Shown in pieces: positions 47,930-60,202 of a stretch of DNA of 64,000 nt. The translations under genes and the position numbers were made by a program. Source of the DNA: Endomychus coccineus (taxonomy: Eukaryota > Arthropoda > Insecta > Coleoptera > Endomychidae); contig OY294068.1 of NCBI GenBank assembly GCA_958510875.1, positions 83,238,116 to 83,302,115 of the forward strand. The letters run 5' to 3'. A model generated the notes under the pieces. The model was given only the letters and a program-made list of their open reading frames with translations, did no database searches and had not been told where the DNA came from. Within the stretch, counting starts at the first letter, position 1; the number at the start of each line of letters is the position of its first letter.

Positions 47930-49975
47930 GGAAATGGGTCACACTAACACATATGTTTATTACTTCCGTCTTTACGTACGTTTAGGTCTCACGACCATCA
48001 TCAGAAGACGTATTATGTCTAAAACGAGTTCCTTAAAACTATTTGTTTCACCACAAGACGTTCTCATCACACTAATTTCAATTACGAAGGTCGCCGGAAT
48101 GAACAGAAACACGAACAATCGAAATTATAACATAATTCATGTTTTAAGTATATAAATTAAGAATCCGCTGCTGAGCAATATTCTTATAAGCTCTATAAAC
48201 ATATCGAATCACAGTATATAATACGACTGAAGAGCTGAACTGGAAATATAATGTTCTAGGATCCACTTCCGAACCAGATGTTGAAGATTTTTGGGGTAAT
48301 AGAAGAAGGTTGTTATATTAGAACTATTGCTTTTGACCATTCTACCTAAAATATACTTTTAACATTATAAAGACGCATGTAGGAATTTGCAAGGGTTTCA
48401 ATTAATTAAAATAGTATAAATCTGACTCAATGATTGAATATCTGTTCTATGATATACAGACTTGGAGTCGCGTTTTATGTGAATTATCTTCAGAATGAAT
48501 CTTTTTTTTCTTAGTTGAAATATTAACATTTTTGTAATCGAATTGATGGTTATAATCAAAGCAGTGTTTAGCAAGAGCAGTGGAATGTTCAAAATTTTCT
48601 TTTTGTATTATACTTATGTCCATACATTTTTTTTGTGAATGTTGTTTGGAGATCCCGGTATAAGTCTTATCGCAATGTAAACAATTTAATTTGTATACTG
48701 TGTGGGTTTGTGTATTGAAGGTTTCAGATTTGAAAAATAATTCCCAACACAGTTAGTAGGTTTATGCGTATCATACTTTTTAAACATTCCTTAATTTTCT
48801 TCCAGGTCTCCGGAATGTATGGTCATGTTATAAAATTATCTATATTACCGTTTATGTTATTTATATATGACGTTACATTATATATTTTGTTTATTCCTCC
48901 TTCAAGGATGGGATTGAAGAATGTTTTTGTGTACTTATTCATTTCTAGTGTATTACGAACAATTTTTGAATTTTTGGGACGGTCCTCTAAGTGGGACAAT
49001 TCAACTGCGCGATCTGTAAGGCTGTTTATAAGACTTTTTTTATAACTTGTTGGTGCAACGGAATTGGAGTGAAGATAACGTTGAGACCAAACTTCTTTAG
49101 TAAACCACGAAGTTCTTATTTTTCCATCAGCATCATACCGAATGTTCATATTCCGGAAATTTATGTTTTTGTTAACACCTATTTCACAAGTAAACTAAAG
49201 TTTACAGTGAAAATTGTTCAATTTACTGATCGCGTTTTGAATTTTATCATTGGGAACACACATTAGGCAACCTCCTACATACCGTTCAAAGAAAATAGGT
49301 TGAAAATCTAATGAATTTATCACAGATTCCTCTAAGCATTCCATACTAGGTCATCAATAGTAGCTGAATTAGGAGATCTCATTGCTGTGCCGAATATTTG
49401 CCAAAAATATTGTTCACCGTATTGAAAATAGGTGCATTCTAAGTTAATGTGACCTATTTTCCGAGAATTTTCTATATAATTCATATCTGGGTCAAGAATC
49501 ATTATTAATAACGTTATATAAAATTATGTTTGGATCACCTGAAACGCAATACTGACGTTTGAGATTACATATCACAGTTAACAAATCACTTCTGACATTC
49601 ACTTTAGGACCATAATATCAAGGCCCATACAAAAATTTCGCTTTTGCGGGGTTTTATCGAAGATGAGCCTTTTTCTGTCTAATTTATCTAAATTATTATA
49701 AGAAGCACCTTTAGGTTTAATATTGAGGATTATAATTATATTATATGAATAATTAATATGAGTAATCGGATATTTTTAATTTTCTTGGGCACAAAGTTGT
49801 ATGTACAGGCGCGTAGCGAGGGTAGCTACATAGAAATGTTGTTTAGAGAAAAACCTTGGACTTGACTGCGTAATTATCGATTGTTTTAGAAATTCAAAAT
49901 GTCGATCTTTGAGTGTTGTGAAAAAGGTTCGGTCTATTCTCGTTATATTGGAGAACATATTACCAATAGGCACAG
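47930..49975 (-). pseudogene. Second Penelope-like element, reverse transcriptase and GIY-YIG remnants
   Basis: Reading leftwards: a decayed N-terminal part, then FQYGEQYFWQIFGTAMRSPN (the IfGtaMGSP box with Gly changed to Arg). The active site reads FERYVGGCLMCVP, so both Asp of YVDD are gone. There follow SWFTKEVWSQRYLHSNSVAP and KKSLINSLTDRAVELS. The GIY-YIG endonuclease region follows at about 48400-48690: CLHCDKTYTGISKQH, TALAKHCFDYNHQFDYKN, IHIKRDSKSVYHRTDIQSLS. The end near 47980-48020 carries the Penelope-type terminal word ggtctcacgaccatcatcag. It is a different lineage from the copy at 32.7 kb. Confidence 0.85.
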
Positions 49976-49979
49976 AGTG

Positions 49980-50485
49980 TAGTTTTCTTTGCTAGTTTGC
50001 TTAGTTTAGTGACAAGAATTTTAGAAGGAGCTCAAAATTCCAAGAATCATCTTTAGCCAAGGATACCGAAACAATCCTTAAATAAAAACACCAGAAGATA
50101 TTACAGATTCGTCAGTTTCCTCCCTTGTCTCGACGAGTTCAGTGTGTATTTGGAAATAGAATTTGTCGAAAATTTCTCAATTAGTCCATTCAAAAGTGTA
50201 AAAAATAGGGGTCATAACTAAAATTTTATATACCACACGAAAATGCTAAATTATTTTTGCATCGTGTTCAGGATGGCTCATACATCGTTAATCAGAAAAA
50301 AAAGGAGACACTTATTACTATTAATAAACAATTTTCAATTAATAAATGGAATGTCTTTTATAACAAATGAAATATCTCGGGCTTTTTGGATCCAAGGCTT
50401 CTCAAATTTGGTATCAGGAAGTTTGTTGGTCCCGTGAATCCGAATCTGAAGTTAGAAAATGAAAAATTCGTCCCCTTTGCTGAAA
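49980..50485. other. No gene recognised
   Basis: AT-rich. The 64-codon plus frame 50243-50437 is unassigned. Confidence 0.35.
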
Positions 50486-50490
50486 AACCC

Positions 50491-51170
50491 GGAAAATTTT
50501 ACCAAACAAAAGTTTTTTTCGGGCTTGAGTGGTATCGAAATGATGAGATGCCATGATATATATCGGTACAATTTTCTCTAGAAGAAGGAAAATTCTGAGA
50601 AATTGGTGGGAAATTGCGTCGTTTTTCCTTCATATTCCTATTTGGGTCCTCTTTCAACGTGTCTAATTATATGTTTTAGTGATCGCTGAGTATTATTTTA
50701 TCATCATAAAATCAAAACCAGACGGTGGATATCCGAAAAACTCCAGAAAATGAAAATTTACAATTTCTACACGAGAAACTTTAATTATTTCGTTTTCGGG
50801 AAATTTTAGTCAGTGTTATTGGAATAATGAGGTACTGTGATTGTTCTCGGTACACATTCCACTAAAAGAAGGAACATTCTGGAAAATTGATGGAAAATTG
50901 CTTCGTTTTCCTTCATATTCCTGTCTCGATCCTCGTCCAACGTGTCATATCATATTTTTTTGTGGTCGCTGAGTATTGTTTTATGGTTATAAAATCAAAA
51001 ACAACTATAGCTCTGGAAAACTCTGAAAAATTGAAATTTGCCATATTTACAAGACAATCTTCAATTGGTATTTTGTTTTCCGAAACATTTGAGACAATTA
51101 CTACGATAAAGAATTTCAAGTATCTTTCATCATGATGCAGTACCTCTTTCAAAGGAGGTAAAAAAAAGAA
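50491..51170. repeat. Diverged tandem repeat of about 306 bp, two copies plus a partial third
   Basis: Copy 1 begins about 50491, copy 2 about 50797 and a shorter piece about 51079. Aligned landmarks are cgg.aaatttta, tcggtaca, tagaagaaggaa.attctg.aaaatt, gcttcgttttccttcatatt, caacgtgtc and cgctgagtatt. Identity is moderate. It is non-coding; the frames inside (50887-51215) are opposite-strand shadows of one another. Confidence 0.8.
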
Positions 51171-51344
51171 ATGTTGTAAAAAAAGGGAATATCTATATAA
51201 TAATGATGGTATCACTCGGTTATATGTAAAATATTCTCTTCTTTCATATCATCAAAATCAATTTTTTTTAATGAAAAAATTTTGAATTTTGAATTCACTA
51301 CCAACATGCTGTTCGTTTTGTTGTGAATTAGGTTTTTAAGTTAC

Positions 51345-52130
51345 TTAGCTGGAAATTTGTATGGAGAGTATTGCCACAGGTTGGTTCCTGATCTTTTGAT
51401 CCAGCTGATCCCATACATGCTCAATGTGTTTGAGATCTGTTCTAAGACCTGACCAATCCCCAATTGGAATTAAGTGTTCTCCCTTAAATTGCCTTGTATC
51501 ATTTGCTACTTGTCGTCTCGCATTATCATGTTGCAAAAAGAATCTGGAACCCATAATGACTCAACGGGAGAACGTCATTCATTCATTCGGGAATTGAAAC
51601 AAGATATGTTCGAGTATCAAAAGATATACCAGTCCACACCATAGCTATATTCGTCTTCGAACCTGTCTACTTCCTGGGCAAGTCAATCGCCATAACGACC
51701 ATCACAACATGTCAACCGAAATGTGGACTCATCGCAAAAAGGTTACGAGGACCACTGCTGCATCGGCATGTACATGTTATTGAGCGAACGATCGTGGGTT
51801 AATTTTGTGAGTCATAGTCAACCGTGGCCTTCGAACTAGTCTCTCGGATCTCGGATTGTTTACTCACAACCTTTTCCGTACAAACTTCCCCTAGCTCCTC
51901 TGATGTCATTTTACAGGTCTCGAGTAGTAGATGTGCACAATTGCGCCAAAAATCTGTCTTGCTGAAAGATTGTCATTGCATTTTCGACCCTGTCCTTGTC
52001 TACCATAACTTTCTGTCTGTAAGTAGCGATTCCAGCTCCTACATACAACAGAAAGGCTTACATGAAGTTGTCTCGTGACATTATGATACACGTGCCCTTC
52101 CATTATATCGGCTCTCGCAACTTAGACTTT
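51345..52130 (-). pseudogene. Tc1-like transposase, broken
   Basis: From about 52103 the minus strand gives VARQLHVSLS-like and SVVCRSWNRYLQTESYGRQG, then QGRKCNDNLSARQ, the paired helix-turn-helix region. At 51345-51554 it gives FFLQHDNARRQVANDTRQFK with the second catalytic Asp, and DLKHIEHVWDQLDQKIRNQP, corresponding to PDLNPIEhvWd.L. The middle is frameshifted (TGISFDTRTYLV). No intact terminal repeats were seen. It is a dead copy unrelated to the mariner at 37-39 kb. Confidence 0.85.
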
Positions 52131-52149
52131 TCTTAGATACCTCATTTCA

Positions 52150-53420
52150 CTAGTATACACTTTGATGAGAATATAAATCAAACAAGCATATTAGATTATT
52201 CGTAAATTGTCATAAATTTAAAACTAGAAATATTCCATTCGACTTCTCATCATGATCCATTTTTATGTGAATATTTTTTTTGTTGAGAGATAAAGTTAAA
52301 TTATTTAAATTCACTCATGATTATTTATTATCGTTATATCTTGGTTAAATTGGCCGGTATATAATAATGAGACTTGATAATTTCATACAGATGATTTATT
52401 ATTAACCTGACGTGATGAGAACAGATATATTGCTCATAATATAATATTTCTTTGACTGGCGATGAACGTCTATCATATCTCGCATCGGCAGTTACTTATA
52501 AAAAATACATGTAAAAAGGAAAAGCACATATGTGTGTATAGCATATAAACCTAAGGATATTTCTCAATGATGGTTATTAATAACTGAATACATTACAATC
52601 ATCAGCACCTATGTCTCCTTGGAAAAAATCTTCAGACTTCATGCCTATGTATATAATACAGACGATCGAACACGTTTTTTCTTGGAACCATTAATGGAAT
52701 TCTGGTCATGCAGTATCATTCACAAGTGAGACATAATCAATAATATTTATACTGTACCACTAGATGCCCCTTCATTTAATCTATGTCCAAATCTCAATTA
52801 TTACGTTTCACGGAATGGCACATTTGACACGGCCGGTTTGATGGACCGTTTCGACTCCAGGATGTTTCGGTGCCGGTCGGTATGATGCCGGATAGTTAGG
52901 AAGCCAAATTTTATTTCATTTCTACGGAAGGAACTGCAGAATTGAATTATCTCGATCTCACCCTGACCAAACCGTCATTTAAATACTACATTATAATTGG
53001 AATTGAATATTAAGATTCTCTGTAGCTGATTCGATTTACATTGAGTAGTTAATATCCTATTTTAGGTTCCAGGAGGATATAAATATTATGTTTTTCTCTT
53101 GATATATTTAGTTTAAAATTATCTCTTATTGTAAATCATTCTGTCTGGATTTTGTCCATTTCACATGTTCATATTTTCTACAGTATGGGAATTATAACCA
53201 AAAGTGGAGTTCATAAAGCAAGTTCATGCAATTTGGAAAGTTTCGGAGATATGACCATAGTATTGAAAGACAACAATGCTGCAAGTCTAGGAGATTCATA
53301 CATATGCATATGTGGAGGTACCAGTAATCAAAACAAAAAATACTATGCTTAATCTAAGCAAAGAACATACTCAGAGAAGTAACAGAGAACACTTACTGCC
53401 ATTATTTATATTGAAATTGA
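52150..53420. other. No gene recognised
   Basis: AT-rich. A GC-richer patch at 52810-52890 repeats the word ggccggt/gccggtcggt. The 66-codon frame 53152-53352 is unassigned. Confidence 0.35.
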
Positions 53421-53424
53421 TAAT

Positions 53425-53575
53425 GAACTTCAGTGTTGAGACTATGGTAAAGTTTTCATGTTAGGTATTTCAAAAAAAGGTATAAAAACAAAGTAATTGT
53501 TCTTTCATTCAATTATAATGATAAATTACCACAGAGCTACTGCTTCTGCCATCTATTTTTTTTCAGGGAGGTATT
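53425..53575 (+). repeat. Dispersed repeat, second copy of the 1-190 repeat
   Basis: It aligns with the first 190 bases of the window through cttcagtgttgagactatgg, the block aattgttcttt.attcaa and ctgcttctgccat. It lies directly before an R1-like LINE fragment. Confidence 0.7.
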
Positions 53576-53589
53576 AAACTTCATTGGAA

Positions 53590-54600
53590 GGACAATATCT
53601 CTCTGAAGCAGGAAACTCAATAGCCATGGCATCCAAGAGATGAGTGAGGTATTTGTTCCTACACAGAACCTCCAAACACTCACCTTGTTAGTAAAGGAGT
53701 AATCTGTACAGATGGATCAAGAGCTGCACAAGGTATTGGGCCCAAAACCAAATACTTCGAACCCATGGGTGAATACACCAGTATCTTCCTAGCGTCCATG
53801 CAATTGAGAGATGTGCACAGCTCAATCGTTGATTGAAAGATCAAAACTTTCAATCAACGGCTCAATATAGACAAACGATACAAAAAAAAGGATAAAGCAA
53901 TTATGTCCGATTTTCAAGCAGCCATAAAACTGCTAAGCTCAAACATTATTACCTCAAAGATGGTTTTCAAGTGCAGAACTGAACTGAACACTCTTCACTG
54001 GGTTCCACGACATACAGGAATCAAAGAAAATGAACAGTCGGACACCCTTGCACGCGAGGTAGCTGAAACACCTCTGATAAGACCGGAACCATTCTGCGGT
54101 ATACACAAGCACACTATATAGGAAATCTTCAAATAAGACGAAATAGGAACTCAGTATAAAGTACTGGAGTTCTCATTCGGGAAACATAAAATCCAAAAAA
54201 TCCTGCTAGATTTATTTAGGAAACAGGACTAAGGCTAAGCATGAACAACCTCAGAATCATAACAGGACAGGGCGAACTTAATGGCCATATATGAGGTAAA
54301 TTGGTCTAGTGAACGATGAAATTTGTAAATTCTGCACAAAAACGGGAGAAACATCGATACATCTGCTGACAGACTCCAAGCTACTCTGCTCCATAGAACC
54401 AGACGTAAAGAGGGATATAATAGTTCTCTAAGGATGCAGTACACCTGACACCCCTCGATAGTCCAATTATTAGCAGCATCAGGAAACCTTGAAGGTATAA
54501 AAACATTTGAGGTATCAAAGAAATCTAAATGGTGGTTCACCGAAAATAATCTATAAAGGAATTCTGGCCAACTCAACTCATAAAATTTGTCTACAATCAT
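53590..54600 (+). pseudogene. R1-like LINE, RNase H domain and C-terminal zinc region
   Basis: The plus strand reads VICTDGSRAAQGIGPKTKYF (RNase H first Asp), IMSDFQAAIKLLSSNIITSK (the SDS.aAi motif, Ser changed to Phe) and LHWVPRHTGIKENEQSDTLA (the WvPGH.Gi.GNE.aD block). Then EICKFCTKTGETSIHLLTDS gives the Cys-Cys-His zinc motif typical of the C-terminus. Stops and frameshifts break it. It is the 3' portion only, consistent with 5' truncation. Whether it belongs to the same family as the R1-like element at 61.2 kb cannot be tested because that copy leaves the window before this region. Confidence 0.8.
53827..53859. repeat. Perfect hairpin, 13-bp arms and 7-base loop
   Basis: cgttgattgaaag ... 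ctttcaatcaacg, inside the RNase H fragment where it interrupts the frame. It looks like a local inverted duplication acquired after the LINE died. Confidence 0.85.
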
Positions 54601-54604
54601 AATT

Positions 54605-55245
54605 TTGAAAAAATTCTCTTACGAGTACCCCAGATACTCTTATATATGTTGATAACTGTGCTTTTCTTGCTGGAATATTGGATTCTAGGCTCGACTGAAG
54701 GGCACAAGAAGACGAAGTATCAAAATCATTATCCCGATGTTGCTTCGCTCTCAGAACTGTTTTATACTTGGTGAGTGTAGAGGCGGCTTTGATGGTATAT
54801 GCTTTCATACAGTCCGCTGTAACGAATCTTAATATTTGATATATCATTTATTTTCGATCAGGCAGTAAATACGAATATCACACGTGAATTCCAGTTGAAC
54901 AGTTCATTATTTCAACAGATATGCGTGAACTCCGAGAGTGCATTCCGTAGTAGTCACTTTTCTAAATCTCCGTAATTTTGAATAAGTTTAATTATCATAG
55001 TAATATCACCTTCGAACTATATGTATCGCTCTCGTGAATAATGGTTACATCTAATGAAAAAGATAGTTATCCAAGTGAAATTTTTGAAGTGTGAAACAAA
55101 TTGTTCACGTTCATATGTCTTGAAGGTTTTTCAGAATAATGTGTTTAAATAACTGATATAAGTGAAATTTCATGAAATTGCATTGAAATTGTCATACTTT
55201 ATCAGTTTATTTGGTGACTTTTCATCACATATCAATAAAAAACTT
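54605..55245. other. No gene recognised
   Basis: AT-rich spacer between two LINE fragments. The 89-codon minus frame 54578-54847 is unassigned. Confidence 0.35.
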
Positions 55246-55254
55246 GACTGAGAA

Positions 55255-56590
55255 CTCGAATGTTGAATTCCAGGAATCCAGCTACCGTGTGCCTTCAAGG
55301 ACAGATAAACAGGTCCGGCTTCAAAAACTTCCAAACATGTCCTGCTCCAAATAAAAGCAACCAGACTTGGAAGAAAATCTCGTAGTATCCTGTAACAAAT
55401 GTAGAGGTAAACTTTGCCAAAACTGTGCAAAACTCAGTTCTACTGAATACGGAGCAGCAATTCTGAAATCAGATAGATTACTTGTATACCACTGCTTCAG
55501 CCTGTAAGGGATCTGCTATTATGAAACAAAATGAAAATGACAGACTAAGGAACATTATGAATGATCTGCAATTGGTCAACAAGAAAATAGATGAGTTCAC
55601 TGAAATAACTTCCCAACTATCAGAATTAATTGATGCCAACAAGAAAACCAACAAAATGATTGAATTCATATAGACAGAATTACAATCAGTTGAAGGTGAT
55701 CTACAAAATAGAATGAAGCAACTAAGAAAGGAGTTGTCAATATAAAAGAAACTAATGAAGATATGATCAAGCTGCTTTCACATCCAACACTCTCACCGGA
55801 AGCATATTCTGAGGTATTAGGAGAGACTACCTTGCAAAATCTAAATCAAATACCGTTACCTAATAAATCAGTAACTACAAAGGAGGATCCCGTCAGGCAA
55901 ACGCAGCAAAAGAAAGTTCATCATAAAAGTACATCTGTCTTGAATAACGTAGAACTGCCTAGCACTATTTTACAAGAACAATCTGCAGAAGATAACAACT
56001 CTGAGAATTCAACCCAAGTAATGAGATTCCCAAGAACCTGACAGCAGAATTTCCGCAATTGGCACCAATACATTATCGGAAACTGAATCTGGATTTGTAG
56101 GAAGAGAGCCTAACCGAAGAACTGCGAAAAATTATAAAAGGAAAATATGGTTGTTCATATCACGAGCGAAAGCGTATGTCACAGAAGATAGTTCGAAAAT
56201 ATTCTCAAGAAAAGGCAAATGTTAATGAATCAGACATATCTGTCAAGCTACTTAAAACATTTCATCAGAAGGAAGACAACAATTGCTTTTCAGTGGGAGT
56301 TGATCCTGCACTGTCACAGAAGATAGTTCGAAAATATATTCAACAAAAGGCAAATTTTAATGAATCAGACATATCTGTCAAACTACTTAAAACATTTTAT
56401 CAGAAGGAAGACAACAATTGCTTTCTAGTGGGAGTTGATCAATTGATGTACCAGTCCACATTCTGACCAAGAGGTGTAGCCTTCGAGAGATTCAACTTCA
56501 ATAAAGGTCAACACTTCTTAGATAATCCCCGGAAAAGACCAAATGGAGTGAATAATAGCTCTTTCAATACTGATTTCTCGGTTTTTCAAT
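55255..56590 (+). pseudogene. LINE ORF1 (CR1/Jockey-type): Cys finger, coiled coil, duplicated segment
   Basis: The plus strand first gives a PHD-like Cys cluster at about 55385-55500 (CNKCRGKLCQNCAKLSSTEY ... YHCFS). A coiled-coil stretch follows at 55482-55740 (LRNIMNDLQLVNKKIDEFTE). Then come a polar linker (55763-56041) and a region with two in-frame 45-residue copies at 56176-56310 and 56311-56445, each starting SQKIVRKY and containing NESDISVKLLKTF and NNCF.VGVD. The C-terminal FWPRGVAFERFNFNKGQHFL is in another frame. This layout fits the RNA-binding ORF1 of CR1-like LINEs. Stops and frameshifts separate the parts. Confidence 0.7.
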
Positions 56591-57903
56591 GAAACCAAAG
56601 GAATGTCCAATTAAAAAACTATCAACAATTACGAATCATGATGGATTAATTTGTTCATCCATTTTCCACATAAATACTCAGGGACTTTCGGAAAAAATAG
56701 ATGAAATAGAAATATTTCTACTTAATTATAGATTATACATTTTCTGTTTAACTGAACACTGGTTTGAAAATTGCAGCCTTGAATATGTTAATGTCCTCGA
56801 ATACAAACTTGTTTCACATTTTTGGACAAAAACTTACATCCATGGTGATTCAGCTATCTACACAAAAAATGATATCACTTCTGAGAAAGTGCCATTCTTG
56901 AATGAATTTGCAGTGGAATGTCATTTCGAAATCTGTAGTGCTAAGTATGTAATTGGTGAGCATGTCGTCCTAGTTATTTGTATTTATAGACCAGGAAATG
57001 GAGATTTTGGTGTTTCCGAGAAACGACTAACATCAGTGCTTACGTATGCTTTGAAGAAATATGAATTCATAATTTTAACAGAAGATTTCAATATACATTT
57101 CAACAAACAGGATGATACCAACACTAAAATATTCAAAGATATAGTAAATTCTTTCGAATTAAACATAACCTGTGATCAACCAACACGAATTTTCACTGAT
57201 ATCAATGGCATAACATCTTCTAATACAATTAACTATATGATAACAAATGTAACTCCCGAAAACTACAGGTGTGATGTTATAGATCCTGATTCTGGTGATC
57301 ATAAGGGGCATAACCTTTCCATAAATTCCACCGGGTTCATAGATCAAAAGTCACCACGTGTCTTCAAAATGCGTGTTTTTAATGAGCAAAACCTGAACTC
57401 TCTCAAGTTACATGCAAATAAAATAGATTGGACAGATTTTTATGAAGTCAATGATATTAACAAAGCTTGTAAAACTTTTATAGATGATATTCGCTGGTTT
57501 TCAGATAGAAGCTGTCTCTTAGTGAATATCAAAGTGTCTTCAAAAACTAAAACACATCACAAATGGTATACTAGAGAAATTGCTATACTCCACAATCATT
57601 TTAATAATTTACACCAACATATGAAATACTTTAACTCATGTGAAATCGAATCTCAATATTTTCAATGCAAAAAAGCCTTCCAATTTGAAATGAAGAATTC
57701 TAAAAAAGGTTATTTTAATAATAGGTTGGAATTATCAGATAACAGAATTGAAGAATCATGGAGAATAATTAACAAAAACTTTGGCAGAACGATACAACAT
57801 ATAACAGAATTTTCATTAGAAATAAACAATCTACACATTTCTGATGACAAAGACATTAGTAATGCGTTTGCCTCTCATTTCTCAAACGTATGCTATAATA
57901 CTG
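56589..57903 (+). pseudogene. LINE ORF2 endonuclease and linker (CR1/Jockey-type), open for 440 codons
   Basis: This is the longest frame in the window. It begins MKPKECPIKKLSTITNHDGL, with the endonuclease from about residue 25. Motifs: IFHINTQGLSEKIDEIEIF, FCLTEHWF (catalytic Glu), IYRPGNGDF, ILTEDFNIHF (the GDFN.H site with Gly changed to Glu), LNITCDQPTRIF and SGDHKGHNLSI (the sDH motif kept as GDH). A linker follows (ESWRIINKNFG, FASHFSNVCYNTV) that normally leads into the reverse transcriptase. The frame runs on until the 3-kb insert at 57904, and 12 residues of it plus the stop (to 57932) come from the insert. The reverse transcriptase resumes at 60900. The open state suggests that this LINE was recent when interrupted. 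Confidence 0.85.
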
Positions 57904-58391
57904 TACACAGTAAAAAATCTGGTCCACGCTAGTGTAATGGGTGAAAAATTAACAGTGAATTTTCACTGTTAAATGACTATTTTTTGTAACACTAGAATTG
58001 GTGAGCGATGCTGTTTACACTAAACTATTCTAATTGAGTTGTTCTACTTTTTGATATTCATTACTTAGACTACATAATTACATTTAAATTGTTTCTGTGT
58101 CGAATGTTCTAGGTTTACACTAGACGTGTCAAATGCATAGAAATAGTGACTCCATTTCACTAGAGTGTTGTGACATTGCCAATTGCGAAATGCCGGTCGG
58201 TTCTATCCGCATCCAACACGTTACCCAAGTACCCGCATTGGCGTTAGCGCTTTTGTGGCTTTTATTCTTTCTTGTTTTAACAAGCTTACCTACTTGCGTT
58301 GTGCGTGTACTGGACTTAAATCATGCAAGTGACCTATGTAGCTTCATTTGTTCTTTTAAGGTAAGTATTGTTGTTCTGTTGTTGTTGTTGG

Positions 58392-60131
58392 ACTGAAAAT
58401 GATTTCAGAATTCTCTTGGCTAAGCCCATACACTCCTGGATATAAAGATGTCATATCTTCAGTTTTCGAGATAAACGCGACAATGTACAAAGTGAACGAA
58501 TCGTCGATCTAGAATCTAGACGTTTACATTGGGTATACTAAAATCGTTATTAGAACAGCTATCGACATGAGCTATGGGTCGGGATGTTCAGAAATATGTT
58601 TCAAATTTGAATCCGGGACTAAAAATGACTTTAGAATTCTCTTGGCTAAACGCGTACACTCCTGGATCTGAAGATGTCATATCTTCAGTTTTCGAGATAA
58701 ACGCGACAATGTACAAAGCGATCGAATCGTCGATCTAGACGTTCACATTGGGTATACTAAAATCGTTATTAGAACAGCTATCGACATGAACTATGGGTCG
58801 GGATGTTCAGAAATATGTTGTAAATTTGAATCCGAAACTAAAATGATTTTAGATTTCTCTTGACTAAACGCGTACACTCCTGGATCTGAAGATGTTAAAT
58901 CTTCTGTTTTCGAGATAAACGCGACAATGTACGTAGCGAATGAATCGTCGATCTAGACGTTTACATTGTGTATACTGAAATCGTTATTAGAACAGCTATC
59001 AACATGAACTATGGGTCGGGATGTTCAGAAATATGTTTTGAATTTGAATCCATGACTGAAAATGATTTCAGAATTCTCTTGGCTAAACCCATACACTCCT
59101 GGATCTGAAGATGTCATATATTCAGTTTTCGAGATAAACGCGACAATGTACGAAGCGAACGAATCGTCGATCTAGACGTTTACATTGTGTATACTGAAAT
59201 CGTTATTAGAACAGCTATCGACATGAACTATGGGTCGGCACGTTCAGAAATATGTTTTAAATTCGAATACGGGACTAAAAATGATTTCAGAATCCTCTTG
59301 GCTAAACGCGTACATTCCTGGATCTGGAAATGTCATATCTTCAGATTTCGAGATAAACGCGACAATGTACGTAGCGAACGAATCGTCGATCTAGACGGTT
59401 ACATTGAGTATACTAAAATCGCTATTGGAACAGATATCGACCAGAACTATGGGTCGGGATGTTCAGAAATATGTTTTAAATTTGAAACCGGGACTAAAAA
59501 TGATTTTAGAATCCTCTTGGCTAAACGCGTACACTCCTGGGTCTGAAGATGTCATATCTTCAGTTTTCGAGATAAACGCGACAATGTACAAAGCGGACGA
59601 ATCGTCGATCTAGACGTTCACATTGGGTATACTAAAATCGTTATTAGAACAGCTATCGACATGAACTATGGGTAGGGATGTTCAGAAATATGTTGTAAAT
59701 TTGGATCCGAAACTAAAATGATTTTAGAATTCTCTTGGCTAAACGCGTACACTATCGGATCTGAAGATGTTAAATCTTCTGTTTCCGAGATAAACGCGAC
59801 AATGTAAGTAGCGAATGAATCGTCGATCTAGACGTTTACATTGTGTATACTGAAATCGTTATTAGAACAGCTATCGACATGAACTATGGGTCGGGATGTT
59901 CAGAAATATGTTTCGAATTTGAATCCATGACTGAAAATGATTTCAGAATTCTCTTGGCTAAGCCCATACACTCCTGGATCTGAAGATGTCATATATTCAG
60001 TTTTCGAGATAAACGCGACAATGTACGAAGCGAACGAATCGTCGATCTAGACGTTTACATTGGGTATACTGAAATTGTTATTAGAACAGCTATCGACATG
60101 AACTATGAGTCGGGATGTTCAGAAATATGTT
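58392..60131. repeat. 219-bp satellite array, eight monomers, four-monomer higher-order unit
   Basis: The landmark tcgtcgatctaga recurs at 58501, 58727, 58945, 59164, 59383, 59602, 59820 and 60039, a spacing of 218-219 bp except for one 7-base insertion after the first. Monomers 1-4 match monomers 5-8 pairwise through shared variants. The attached landmark reads gttcacattggg after copies 2 and 6. A gttaaatcttctgtt block precedes copies 3 and 7, and gtcatatattcag precedes copies 4 and 8. The array is thus two copies of an 875-bp unit. Frames at 59187-59613 are products of the repeat, not genes. Confidence 0.95.
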
Positions 60132-60202
60132 CAATCTCCTTAATATAACCTATACCTCAGTCAGTCATAGATGACATAACCTCATAGTGAGGTACATCGG
60201 TC

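Noticed and set aside
56589..57932. 447-codon frame as a host gene
   Set aside because: The endonuclease motifs and the linker identify it as LINE ORF2, and its last 12 residues come from the inserted element.
58133..58396. 87-codon hydrophobic frame resembling a small membrane protein
   Set aside because: It lies in non-coding element sequence, ends in a GTT microsatellite-like run and has no homologue that I know.
59187..59613. 119- and 69-codon frames
   Set aside because: Both are read through the 219-bp satellite monomers and repeat themselves.
58392..60131. CRISPR-like array
   Set aside because: The repeats are 219 bp and contiguous with no unique spacers, in a eukaryotic context.
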